Below, in pieces: positions 1 to 6,036 of a stretch of 7,262 bases of DNA (the first letter of the stretch is position 1; the number at the start of each line of letters is the position of its first letter). Made by a program: the position numbers and the translations under genes. The stretch is from the NCBI GenBank assembly GCA_026387215.1, contig JAPLMC010000086.1, positions 1 to 7,262 on the forward strand. Direction: 5' to 3'. The DNA comes from Candidatus Omnitrophota bacterium (GTDB lineage Bacteria; Omnitrophota; Gorgyraeia; Gorgyraeales; Gorgyraeaceae). The notes beneath the pieces are model-generated. The model searched no databases, was not told the DNA's origin, and saw only the letters and a program-made list of their open reading frames with translations.

Positions 1-5
1 GATAT

Positions 6-29
6 TGTAAAATAGTTTGCTGACTTTCA
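6..29 (+). repeat. Left terminal inverted repeat of the IS256-family element
   Basis: It pairs with 1288-1311. The inner part TTTGCTGACTTTCA (16-29) is a perfect inverted match to 1288-1301. The outer ten bases match at six positions. Read outward, this end finishes with TTTACA, close to a -35 hexamer. Confidence 0.8.
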
Positions 30-39
30 TATTTGCTCA

Positions 40-72
40 TTGACAAAAAAGCAGAGCTTAGTAACCTATGTT
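40..72 (+). promoter_or_regulatory. Possible weak internal transposase promoter
   Basis: A perfect TTGACA lies at 40-45, just inside the left IS end. The best -10-like hexamer, TATGTT (67-72), is 21 bp away, which is too far for a good sigma70 promoter; at 17 bp the sequence is only AACCTA. If transcription starts near 79, the mRNA would lack the 5' halves of the masking stems. Weak transposase promoters are normal for IS elements, but this call is tentative. Confidence 0.3.
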
Positions 73-141
73 GTTAGGTCTAAAACTAGCAACATAACCG
101 GGCCACAAGGCCCAAGGAGGTTACATGGAACAGCTCTGCTT
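49..141 (+). promoter_or_regulatory. Three-way-junction RNA fold enclosing the transposase RBS and start
   Basis: Four stems nest cleanly: 49-58 with 132-141 (10 perfect pairs), 61-66 with 119-124 (6 perfect), 67-77 with 86-96 (11 pairs including one G-U), and 100-104 with 109-113 (5 perfect, loop ACAA). The Shine-Dalgarno AAGGAGG (114-120) lies at the junction with two of its G residues paired, and the start codon (125-127) sits in the internal loop between the two outer stems. By analogy with IS10 and IS50, such a fold would silence transposase translation on transcripts entering from outside. The pairing is read from the sequence; the role is inferred. Confidence 0.6.
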
Positions 142-1309
142 CGTAGACAATTATCGCAAAAGATTCGCAAGAGTCAAAGAGTTTTCTTGTGAAAAAGTAG
201 AATTTGTTTTAGATGAATTTTTAAAGGCATTCTGCAGCATCTGGCTGGAAGAAGAATTTACCATACAAAGCGGCAGAGAGAGGTATGAAAGGCCGGATAC
301 AGGAGGAGACACAAGAGCAGGCCATTACAGTAGGACAATAATCACATCAAGGGGTGTTATAACTTTAAATGTTCCAAGGGGCGAAGAACGTAAATACACA
401 TATTCTCTATTCAAGAAGTTTAAACGTAAAACAGAACATTTCGAAGAAGTAGTAATAGACGCATTGTTAAAGGGGCTCTCTTCTCGTAAGGCATCCAGAT
501 TCTTCGAGAAGCTCTTTGATAAAAACACAGTCTCTCATCAGGCAGCCTTACAGAGTCTGCGTAAGTTCGACTATGAATTAGATAAATGGAGAAATAGGCT
601 GATAAAAGACAATGCCTTAATACTTGTATTAGACGCGGTAAGGCTAAAAGGAGTAATCCCATACCTGAAAGAAGCAAAACCAGTTCTATTTGCATATGCA
701 ATATACCCTGATGGGCATGAGGAGGTCTTAGACTTTGAATTAGCAATGGGAGAATCAACCAATGCCTGGACTAGATTCTGTCAGAAGCTATATAGTAGAG
801 GGCTACAAAACATAAAACTTGTAGTAAGAGATGACTGCGATGCCATAACAAATGCTATAAGTTTGTGCTGGCCAAAAGCCTTAGATCAACAATGCATCTT
901 TCACATATTAAAGAATCTGTGCAAATATCTAAAAGGCTGTAAGGATAAGAAGATGATATTAAACGATGCCTCATGGCTATACGAAGCACAATCAGAAGAA
1001 GAGTTCTATAGCTGGGCTATTAAATTCAAGAATAAGTATCAAAACTACAAATATCATAAGGCATTTAAGTATTTTCTTGGAAAGATATATCAGAGTGTCA
1101 GATACTTTGAATTACCCAGAGAATACTGGAGGATAGCTAAAACCAGCAACAGGCTTGAACGGTTCTTCGAAGAACTAAAGCGCAGGATAAGGGTATTCAG
1201 GAGATTCCCGAATACCCAAAGTTGCCAAAGATGGCTGTATGCCCTTATTACTGAAATAAAACCTGACAGCGTAAGTATTACTAACTCTGAAAGTCAGCAA
1301 AGTTCTTGA
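125..1309 (+). CDS. IS256-family (Mutator-type) DDE transposase
   Basis: This 394-residue protein would cut and join the ends of the surrounding IS. Family signs in order: an N-terminal region with GHYSRTIITSRGVITLNVPR (about residues 66-85); the first catalytic Asp in LVLDAVRLKG (Asp170); the second in VVRDDCDAI (Asp236 by alignment from memory); the conserved CxxH in QQCIFH (Cys257, His260); and the catalytic Glu in TSNRLERFFEELKRR (Glu345), followed by the usual RVFRRFPN. Spacing and length agree closely with IS256 (about 390 residues, with Asp/Asp/Glu near 167/233/341). The start at 125 is set by a strong AAGGAGG (114-120) four bases upstream. The frame is intact, so the enzyme may be active. 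The leader can fold so that the ribosome site and start codon sit within paired RNA (see 49-141), which would limit translation from read-through transcripts. Confidence 0.93.
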   Translation: MEQLCFVDNYRKRFARVKEFSCEKVEFVLDEFLKAFCSIWLEEEFTIQSGRERYERPDTGGDTRAGHYSRTIITSRGVITLNVPRGEERKYTYSLFKKFKRKTEHFEEVVIDALLKGLSSRKASRFFEKLFDKNTVSHQAALQSLRKFDYELDKWRNRLIKDNALILVLDAVRLKGVIPYLKEAKPVLFAYAIYPDGHEEVLDFELAMGESTNAWTRFCQKLYSRGLQNIKLVVRDDCDAITNAISLCWPKALDQQCIFHILKNLCKYLKGCKDKKMILNDASWLYEAQSEEEFYSWAIKFKNKYQNYKYHKAFKYFLGKIYQSVRYFELPREYWRIAKTSNRLERFFEELKRRIRVFRRFPNTQSCQRWLYALITEIKPDSVSITNSESQQSS

Positions 1310-1311
1310 CA
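1288..1311 (-). repeat. Right terminal inverted repeat of the IS256-family element
   Basis: It is the inverted copy of 6-29. Its last six bases (1306-1311) read TTGACA outward, a consensus -35 hexamer, and it also contains the transposase stop codon. Confidence 0.8.
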
Positions 1312-1331
1312 CCAAGGTCCAGGGAAATAGC

Positions 1332-1360
1332 TTGACTAGATAGGAGTATTTATAGATAAT
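1332..1360 (+). promoter_or_regulatory. Sigma70-type promoter, probably for carAB
   Basis: TTGACT (1332-1337) is separated by exactly 17 bp from GATAAT (1355-1360); each hexamer matches five of six consensus bases. Transcription would begin near 1366-1368 (GGG). It is the best promoter match seen upstream of carA and begins 20 bp outside the IS end. A terminator lies between it and carA, so expression of the operon would depend on read-through or attenuation control. Confidence 0.65.
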
Positions 1361-1381
1361 ATGTAGGGCTTTAGAAATACA

Positions 1382-1420
1382 ATGTATGTATTTATATTGA
1401 ACAAAGACGTTCTGCTTTAA
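1382..1420 (+). CDS. Possible 12-codon leader peptide in the carAB leader
   Basis: An ATG about 15 bases after the predicted transcription start opens a short frame, MYVFILNKDVLL, whose TAA stop (1418-1420) reaches into the loop of the downstream terminator. A ribosome reading this frame would cover the terminator's left arm, the geometry used in translation-coupled attenuation such as enterobacterial pyrBI. The start lies in the loop of a 7-bp A+T hairpin (1375-1381 with 1387-1393). No convincing Shine-Dalgarno is visible, so translation is uncertain; the frame could be chance. Confidence 0.3.
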   Translation: MYVFILNKDVLL

Positions 1421-1439
1421 CAAAGCAGGACGTTTTTTT
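1407..1439 (+). terminator. Strong intrinsic terminator or attenuator ahead of carA
   Basis: A 12-bp stem (1407-1418 with 1422-1433, one G-U pair, three-base loop AAC) runs directly into T7 (1433-1439). It lies about 40 bases after the predicted start of the 1332-1360 promoter and 113 bases before carA. It either ends transcripts from upstream or acts as an attenuator in the carAB leader. Confidence 0.85.
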
Positions 1440-1500
1440 ATAAGTGAGGACATTACTTACGGAAACTGCAAGTTTCCGTAAGTAATAAGTCCGAACTTAT
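1440..1500. repeat. Long composite hairpin upstream of carA
   Basis: The core is a perfect 16-bp stem (1452-1467 with 1471-1486) closed by a GCA loop. Below it, after a two-A bulge, come GGAC/GTCC (1448-1451 with 1489-1492), then a symmetric GA/GA internal loop (1446-1447 with 1493-1494), and finally ATAAGT/ACTTAT (1440-1445 with 1495-1500). It begins immediately after the terminator's T tract and has no T tract of its own, so it is not a classic terminator. It could be a dispersed palindromic repeat, a processed RNA stem, or part of the carAB leader. Confidence 0.7.
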
Positions 1501-1535
1501 CCCGAGCCCACCATTGTTTCAGTGGCGGGCGAGGG
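1501..1535. repeat. Second GA/GA hairpin, ending near the carA ribosome site
   Basis: CCC/GGG (1501-1503 with 1533-1535), a symmetric GA/GA internal loop (1504-1505 with 1531-1532), GCCC/GGGC (1506-1509 with 1527-1530), one A-C mismatch, and a further five pairs including a G-U (1511-1515 with 1521-1525) enclose a five-base loop. The plan is the same as the lower part of the preceding hairpin and it directly abuts it. Its 3' arm contains GAGGG, 17 bases from the carA start, too distant for an optimal Shine-Dalgarno. Confidence 0.6.
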
Positions 1536-1552
1536 ATGTGAGAAAAGTAACT

Positions 1553-2677
1553 ATGAAAGCTTTTATTGCATTGGAAGATGGAACAATTTTTGAAGGTATT
1601 TCTTTTGGAGCTAGCGGAGAAAGGCTGGGAGAGGTTGTTTTTAATACTAGCATGTCTGGTTACCAGGAGATAATGACAGATCCTTCCTATAAGGGCCAGA
1701 TAGTTACAATGACATATCCCCTTATCGGAAATTATGGAATAAATAAAGAAGATATTGAATCTTCCGGGCCAAAAGTAGAAGGTTTTGTCATAAAAGAAAG
1801 AAGCAAAATTGCCAGCAACTGGCGTTCTGAAAAAAGCCTAGATCAATACTTGAAAGAAAATCATATTATCGGCATAGAAGGCGTTGATACAAGGTCTCTT
1901 ACATTGCACATAAGGACAAAAGGCGCAATGAAAGGAATTATTTCAACAATAGATTTGAATCCTAAAAGTCTTATTAAAAAAGCAAAAGATTCCCCAGGAC
2001 TTATTGGCAGGGACTTGGTAAAAGAAGTAACGTGTAAAAAAAGCTATAGTGCAGAAAAAATTTTAGAGACAAAGAATCTCGTACCACAAGGGTTCGTGGC
2101 AGGCAAGGGGCAAGCGACAAGAAAAAAAGTAATCGCAATGGACTTTGGCATTAAATATAATATTTTGCGATGTCTTATAGATTCTGGTTGCGATGTAACA
2201 GTTGTTCCTGCAAACACAACCGCAAGTGAGATTTTAGCCAAAAATCCTGACGGGATTTTTCTATCAAATGGCCCAGGAGACCCAGCCGCAATTACTCATG
2301 CGATCGAAGAGATTAAAAAACTTCTTGGCAAAAAACCTATATTTGGAATTTGTCTTGGCCATCAACTATTAGGCATTGCACTTGGAGGAAAGACATTTAA
2401 ATTAAAATTCGGGCATAGAGGCGCAAATCATCCAGTGAAGGATCTGAAAACTGGCAAAATAGAAATTACTTCACAAAATCACGGTTTTTGTGTGGATATA
2501 AATTCTTTAAACAAAGACGATATAGAGCTGACTCATATAAATTTGAATGATAATACTCTTGAAGGTATGGCGCATAAAAAATTACCCATATTTTCTGTGC
2601 AGTATCACCCAGAAGCTTCGCCTGGGCCGCATGATTCGAGGTATTTATTTAAAAGATTTACAGATATGATGAGATAA
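1553..2677 (+). CDS. carA: Carbamoyl-phosphate synthase small (glutaminase) subunit
   Basis: CarA hydrolyses glutamine and passes ammonia through a tunnel to CarB for carbamoyl phosphate synthesis, which feeds pyrimidine and arginine pathways in the cytoplasm. The 374-residue product begins MKAFIALEDGTIFEG, the usual CarA start. The N-terminal CPSase domain (about residues 1-150) has GEVVFNTSMSGYQEIMTDPS. The class I glutamine amidotransferase domain follows, with LSNGPGDP, the nucleophile in GICLGHQ (Cys267), and the His/Glu pair in VQYHPEA (His352, Glu354). These positions nearly equal E. coli CarA (Cys269, His353, Glu355; 382 residues). The ATG at 1553 is chosen because the in-frame TTG at 1514 lies within a hairpin and would add 13 residues with no counterpart. 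Its Shine-Dalgarno is weak (GAG near 1540). carB follows after 58 bp on the same strand, so the two probably share a transcript from the 1332-1360 promoter. Confidence 0.97.
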   Translation: MKAFIALEDGTIFEGISFGASGERLGEVVFNTSMSGYQEIMTDPSYKGQIVTMTYPLIGNYGINKEDIESSGPKVEGFVIKERSKIASNWRSEKSLDQYLKENHIIGIEGVDTRSLTLHIRTKGAMKGIISTIDLNPKSLIKKAKDSPGLIGRDLVKEVTCKKSYSAEKILETKNLVPQGFVAGKGQATRKKVIAMDFGIKYNILRCLIDSGCDVTVVPANTTASEILAKNPDGIFLSNGPGDPAAITHAIEEIKKLLGKKPIFGICLGHQLLGIALGGKTFKLKFGHRGANHPVKDLKTGKIEITSQNHGFCVDINSLNKDDIELTHINLNDNTLEGMAHKKLPIFSVQYHPEASPGPHDSRYLFKRFTDMMR

Positions 2678-2687
2678 CCAAAAAATA

Positions 2688-2723
2688 AACCGCGTAGGTT
2701 GCCGTATGGCAACCTACGCGGTT
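2688..2723. repeat. Perfect 16-bp hairpin repeat between carA and carB (copy 1)
   Basis: Arms 2688-2703 and 2708-2723 are perfectly complementary around a GTAT loop. The outer arms are shared with a second copy at 7004-7047: 14 bases identical on the left (AACCGCGTAGGTTG) and 12 on the right (CCTACGCGGTTG). It sits immediately before the carB Shine-Dalgarno. There is no T tract on the plus-strand side, but on the minus strand the hairpin is followed by a T-rich run, so it could stop antisense transcription. It may also set CarA:CarB mRNA stability. Confidence 0.85.
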
Positions 2724-2735
2724 GAGGTGGTTAAT

Positions 2736-5700
2736 ATGCCAAAACGAACTGACATCCATAAAATTTTAATAATTGGCTCAGGCCCTATTATCATAGGCCA
2801 GGCATGCGAATTTGATTATTCAGGCACTCAGGCTTGCAAGGCTTTAAGAGAAGAAGGTTTTGAGGTAGTGCTCATAAATTCCAATCCAGCCACTATTATG
2901 ACTGACCCTGAAACAGCGGATATCACCTATATAGAGCCTATTACTCCGGAATTTGTTGAAAAAATTATCGCGAAAGAAAAACCAGATGCGCTTTTGCCTA
3001 CCTTAGGCGGACAAACAGCGCTTAATACAGCTATGAAGCTTCAGGAAATGGGGGTTCTTGATAAATATAATGTTAAGATGATAGGAGCTGATCATAATGC
3101 CATAAAAAAAGCGGAAAACAGAGAGTGTTTTAAAAATGCAATGCTCAAAATAGGGTTAGACCTCCCAAGAAGCGAGATGGCTTATAATATAGAAGAGGCT
3201 AAAAAGGCAATGAAAAAAATAGGATTACCTGTAATTATAAGGCCTAGTTTTACCCTTGGAGGAACAGGCGGTGGGATTGCAAGGACCGAAGAAGAATTTG
3301 AAAAAATAGCTATGCTAGGCCTTCAAAACAGCATGATAAGTGAAATTCTCGTAGAAGAATCTATATTCGGCTGGAAAGAATATGAATTAGAAGTGATGAG
3401 AGATAAAAAAGACAATGTTGTTATAGTTTGCTCTATTGAAAATCTAGACCCTATGGGTATTCATACGGGCGACTCAATAACTGTTGCTCCTGCTCAGACA
3501 CTTACTGATAAAGAATATCAGAAAATGCGTAACGCAAGCCTTGCGATTATCAGGGAAATAGGCGTTGAGACAGGCGGGTCAAATATACAATTTGCAGTAA
3601 ATCCAAAAGATGGGCGAATGGTTGTCATAGAGATGAACCCAAGAGTTTCCAGAAGCTCTGCTTTGGCAAGCAAAGCAACAGGTTTTCCTATTGCAAAGAT
3701 TGCTGCTAAATTAGCGGTTGGTTATATGCTTGATGAAATAAGAAATGATATTACCAAAGTTACTCCTGCGTCATTTGAGCCAACTATAGATTACTGCGTA
3801 GTAAAAATCCCAAGGTTTACTTTTGAAAAATTTCCAGAGGCAAAAGATGTTTTAGGAATATCAATGAAGTCAGTTGGAGAAACAATGGCGATAGGACGGA
3901 CATTTAAAGAGGCTTTGCAAAAAGGGCTAAGGGGACTTGAGATAGGTCATGCAGGCCTTGATAATAAACAATCTTACAAAAATATCACTGACGAAAAAAT
4001 CAGGCAACGCCTGGAAGAACCTAATGCGTCTAGGATTTTTTATGTTAAATATGCTTTGCAGAAAGGTTACAGCGTAGAAAAAATACACGAGCTTACAGGA
4101 ATTGACCCATGGTTTCTTGAGAATATAAAAGATATTGTGGAAATGGAAAAAGAGATAGCCAAAAGTTCAAGGCATAAACCTAAAAGTAAAATAAAACTAA
4201 AGATAAGAATAAAAAGAAAATTAAAAATAGAGTCTGAGATATTGCTTAAGGCGAAACAGTGGGGATTCAGTGACGCTCAAATAGCTGAGTTGGCTTCCTC
4301 CAGCGAGCTCGAAGTGCGTAATTACAGAAAACATCATTTTATAAAAGCTGTTTTCAGGCTAGTTGATACATGCGCAGGGGAATTTGAGGCATATACGCCT
4401 TATTATTATTCAACATACGAGACAAAGGATGAATCCAGTTCTTCAAAAAAGAAAAAAATTATGATTTTAGGAGGAGGGCCAAATAGAATTGGCCAGGGCA
4501 TTGAGTTTGATTATTGCTGCTGCCATGCTGCGTTTAGCTTGAAAGAGCTTGGGTATGAAACAATAATGGTGAATTCTAACCCAGAAACAGTTTCAACTGA
4601 TTATGACACCTCTGATAAATTATATTTCGAGCCTCTTACATTTGAGGATGTAATGAATATTATAGACAGAGAAAAGCCAGACGGAGTTATTGTCCAATTT
4701 GGAGGCCAAACTCCACTTAACCTTGCAAGACGTCTTGAAAAAGCAGGTGCTCCTATTATAGGAACAAGTGTGAAATCTATAGACATGGCTGAAGACAGAA
4801 AGAAATTTTCTAGACTTCTCAAAAAACTTAAAATCGCTCAGCCTGAAAGCGGTTCCACTACTTCAGTAAAAAAGGCTTTGAATATTGCGAAGAAAATAGG
4901 ATTTCCAGTACTTGTCAGGCCTTCTTATGTCCTGGGAGGCAGGGCCATGAAAATAGTTTATGAAGAAACTTCAATGCTTGAATTTATAAAAGAGGCAAAA
5001 GAGGTTTCAGGAAAACACCCGATTTTAATAGATAAATTTTTAGAAGAAGCAATAGAAGTGGATGTAGATGCAATTTCTGATGGCGAAATTACAGTCATCG
5101 GTGGAATAATGGAGCATATAGAAGAAGCAGGCATACACTCTGGGGATTCCGCATGTGTTTTACCGCCGCATACATTAAGCGACGATACTATAGAGACAAT
5201 AAGAAAATATACTCACGCTATATCAAAGGGGTTAAAGGTTAAGGGCCTGTTAAATATACAGTTTGCTATTAAACAGAACATAGTATATGTTTTGGAAGTT
5301 AACCCGCGAGCATCTAGAACCATACCTTTTGTAAGTAAAGCTATAGGCGTACCTCTTGCTAAAATTGCAGCTAAAGTTATGACAGGAAAGACATTGAAAG
5401 AACTTGGTTTTACTGAGGAGAAAAAGGTTAGCCATATTTCGGTTAAAGAGTCAGTGCTTCCTTTTTCAAGATTTTCAGGCGTTGATATACTTTTAGGGCC
5501 TGAGATGAAGTCTACTGGAGAGGTAATGGGTATAGACTCTACATTTGGAATGGCTTTTTACAAGTCTCAGATAGCAGCAGGCCAAGCGCTTCCTAAAGAA
5601 GGCAAGGTGTTTATAAGCGTTAAAAATCAAGATAAGCGTAACATAGTCTTTATCGCTAAAAAACTTGAAGACATGGGCTTTGAAATTTTAGCTACAAAAG

Positions 5701-6005
5701 GAACGCATAAAGCCCTACGTTCAAATAACATAAAAGCTCATTTAGTCGGCAAGATAGGAGAAGGCCATAATGAAATACTGGACCATATCCGTAAAGGCCA
5801 AATACAACTTGTAATAAATACCCCATCAGGCGAAAGAAGCCAATCTGATTCAAAACCCATAAGAAACGCTGCAGTTATGCGCGGAATCCCATGCATAACA
5901 ACTATCTCAGGCGCTCAAGCAGCAGTGAATGGCATTGAAGCTACTCTCAAAAATGACTTCCAGGTAAAATCCTTGCAAGAATACTTATCTTCCTTTTGTT
6001 TGTAG
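2736..6005 (+). CDS. carB: Carbamoyl-phosphate synthase large subunit, with recombined 3' end
   Basis: CarB makes carbamoyl phosphate from bicarbonate, CarA-derived ammonia and two ATP. The 1089-residue product has two ATP-grasp halves. The first has GSGPIIIGQ (from residue 14), the RPSFTLGGTGGG loop (Arg169) and EMNPRVSRSS (Glu299, Asn301, equal to E. coli numbering). A central oligomerization region follows. The second half has GGGPNRIGQG (from 579), RPSYVLGGR (Arg728) and EVNPRASR. An MGS-like allosteric domain spans about 955-1089. The start at 2736 follows TTGAGGTGG (2722-2730); the in-frame ATG at 2706 lies inside a hairpin and is rejected. Two oddities: a basic/hydrophobic run at residues 476-498 of the central region, and a C-terminus whose last ~55 codons are duplicated 860 bp downstream and end in four apparently extra residues (SFCL). 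All core motifs are intact, so the enzyme is probably active. Confidence 0.96.
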   Translation: MPKRTDIHKILIIGSGPIIIGQACEFDYSGTQACKALREEGFEVVLINSNPATIMTDPETADITYIEPITPEFVEKIIAKEKPDALLPTLGGQTALNTAMKLQEMGVLDKYNVKMIGADHNAIKKAENRECFKNAMLKIGLDLPRSEMAYNIEEAKKAMKKIGLPVIIRPSFTLGGTGGGIARTEEEFEKIAMLGLQNSMISEILVEESIFGWKEYELEVMRDKKDNVVIVCSIENLDPMGIHTGDSITVAPAQTLTDKEYQKMRNASLAIIREIGVETGGSNIQFAVNPKDGRMVVIEMNPRVSRSSALASKATGFPIAKIAAKLAVGYMLDEIRNDITKVTPASFEPTIDYCVVKIPRFTFEKFPEAKDVLGISMKSVGETMAIGRTFKEALQKGLRGLEIGHAGLDNKQSYKNITDEKIRQRLEEPNASRIFYVKYALQKGYSVEKIHELTGIDPWFLENIKDIVEMEKEIAKSSRHKPKSKIKLKIRIKRKLKIESEILLKAKQWGFSDAQIAELASSSELEVRNYRKHHFIKAVFRLVDTCAGEFEAYTPYYYSTYETKDESSSSKKKKIMILGGGPNRIGQGIEFDYCCCHAAFSLKELGYETIMVNSNPETVSTDYDTSDKLYFEPLTFEDVMNIIDREKPDGVIVQFGGQTPLNLARRLEKAGAPIIGTSVKSIDMAEDRKKFSRLLKKLKIAQPESGSTTSVKKALNIAKKIGFPVLVRPSYVLGGRAMKIVYEETSMLEFIKEAKEVSGKHPILIDKFLEEAIEVDVDAISDGEITVIGGIMEHIEEAGIHSGDSACVLPPHTLSDDTIETIRKYTHAISKGLKVKGLLNIQFAIKQNIVYVLEVNPRASRTIPFVSKAIGVPLAKIAAKVMTGKTLKELGFTEEKKVSHISVKESVLPFSRFSGVDILLGPEMKSTGEVMGIDSTFGMAFYKSQIAAGQALPKEGKVFISVKNQDKRNIVFIAKKLEDMGFEILATKGTHKALRSNNIKAHLVGKIGEGHNEILDHIRKGQIQLVINTPSGERSQSDSKPIRNAAVMRGIPCITTISGAQAAVNGIEATLKNDFQVKSLQEYLSSFCL
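5826..5990 (+). repeat. Upstream copy of the duplicated carB 3' end
   Basis: It aligns without gaps to 6686-6850, offset exactly 860 bp. There are 4 differences in the first 36 bp, none in the next 71 bp (5862-5932), and 17 in the last 58 bp. Most differences are synonymous; only Thr/Val and Leu/Ile replacements occur in this stretch. This copy is part of the intact carB frame. Confidence 0.95.
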
Positions 6006-6029
6006 GGAGTGGTCACAACCGACTATGGG
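6000..6029. repeat. Degenerate palindromic repeat at the left edge of the ORF6N cassette
   Basis: TTGTAGGGA (6000-6008) is identical to the arm of the palindrome at 6589-6625. A small stem (6008-6013 with 6018-6024, one bulge, loop CACA) follows. It overlaps the carB stop codon and lies in the gap between carB and the convergent ORF6N gene. It has no T tract and is a poor terminator. Its relation to the right-hand palindrome rests on one short match and is tentative. Confidence 0.4.
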
Positions 6030-6036
6030 TAATTAT

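Larger units (their letters stand above)
6..1311 (+). mobile_element. IS256-family insertion sequence, apparently complete
   Basis: The element is bounded by imperfect 24-bp terminal inverted repeats (6-29 and 1288-1311; 20 of 24 positions match, with the inner 14 bp perfect). It contains a single transposase gene filling nearly all of its 1306 bp, a typical size and layout for IS256 family elements. The transposase stop codon (1307-1309) lies inside the right repeat. No target duplication is visible: only five bases lie left of the element (GATAT), and they do not match the right flank starting at 1312 (CCAAGGTC). The true left flank is therefore untested, or the insertion is old or rearranged. 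The exact outer ends are inferred from repeat matching and could shift by a base or two. Confidence 0.85.

Noticed and set aside
49..141. tRNA-like gene suggested by the branched fold
   Set aside because: Stem lengths, loops and ends do not match a tRNA, and the fold contains a ribosome site and start codon.
420..758. Minus-strand frames inside the transposase gene
   Set aside because: They are shadows of a clearly coding plus strand, with no ribosome site or family features.
1366..1439. PyrR-type attenuator or known riboswitch in the carAB leader
   Set aside because: No PyrR-binding anti-antiterminator sequence and no recognised riboswitch core could be seen. Only the simpler leader-peptide idea is retained.
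1514..1552. TTG start for carA
   Set aside because: It is inside the 1501-1535 hairpin and adds residues absent from CarA proteins.
2706..2735. Earlier in-frame ATG for carB
   Set aside because: It lies in the loop of the 2688-2723 hairpin. The ATG at 2736 has a proper Shine-Dalgarno and gives the usual CarB N-terminus.
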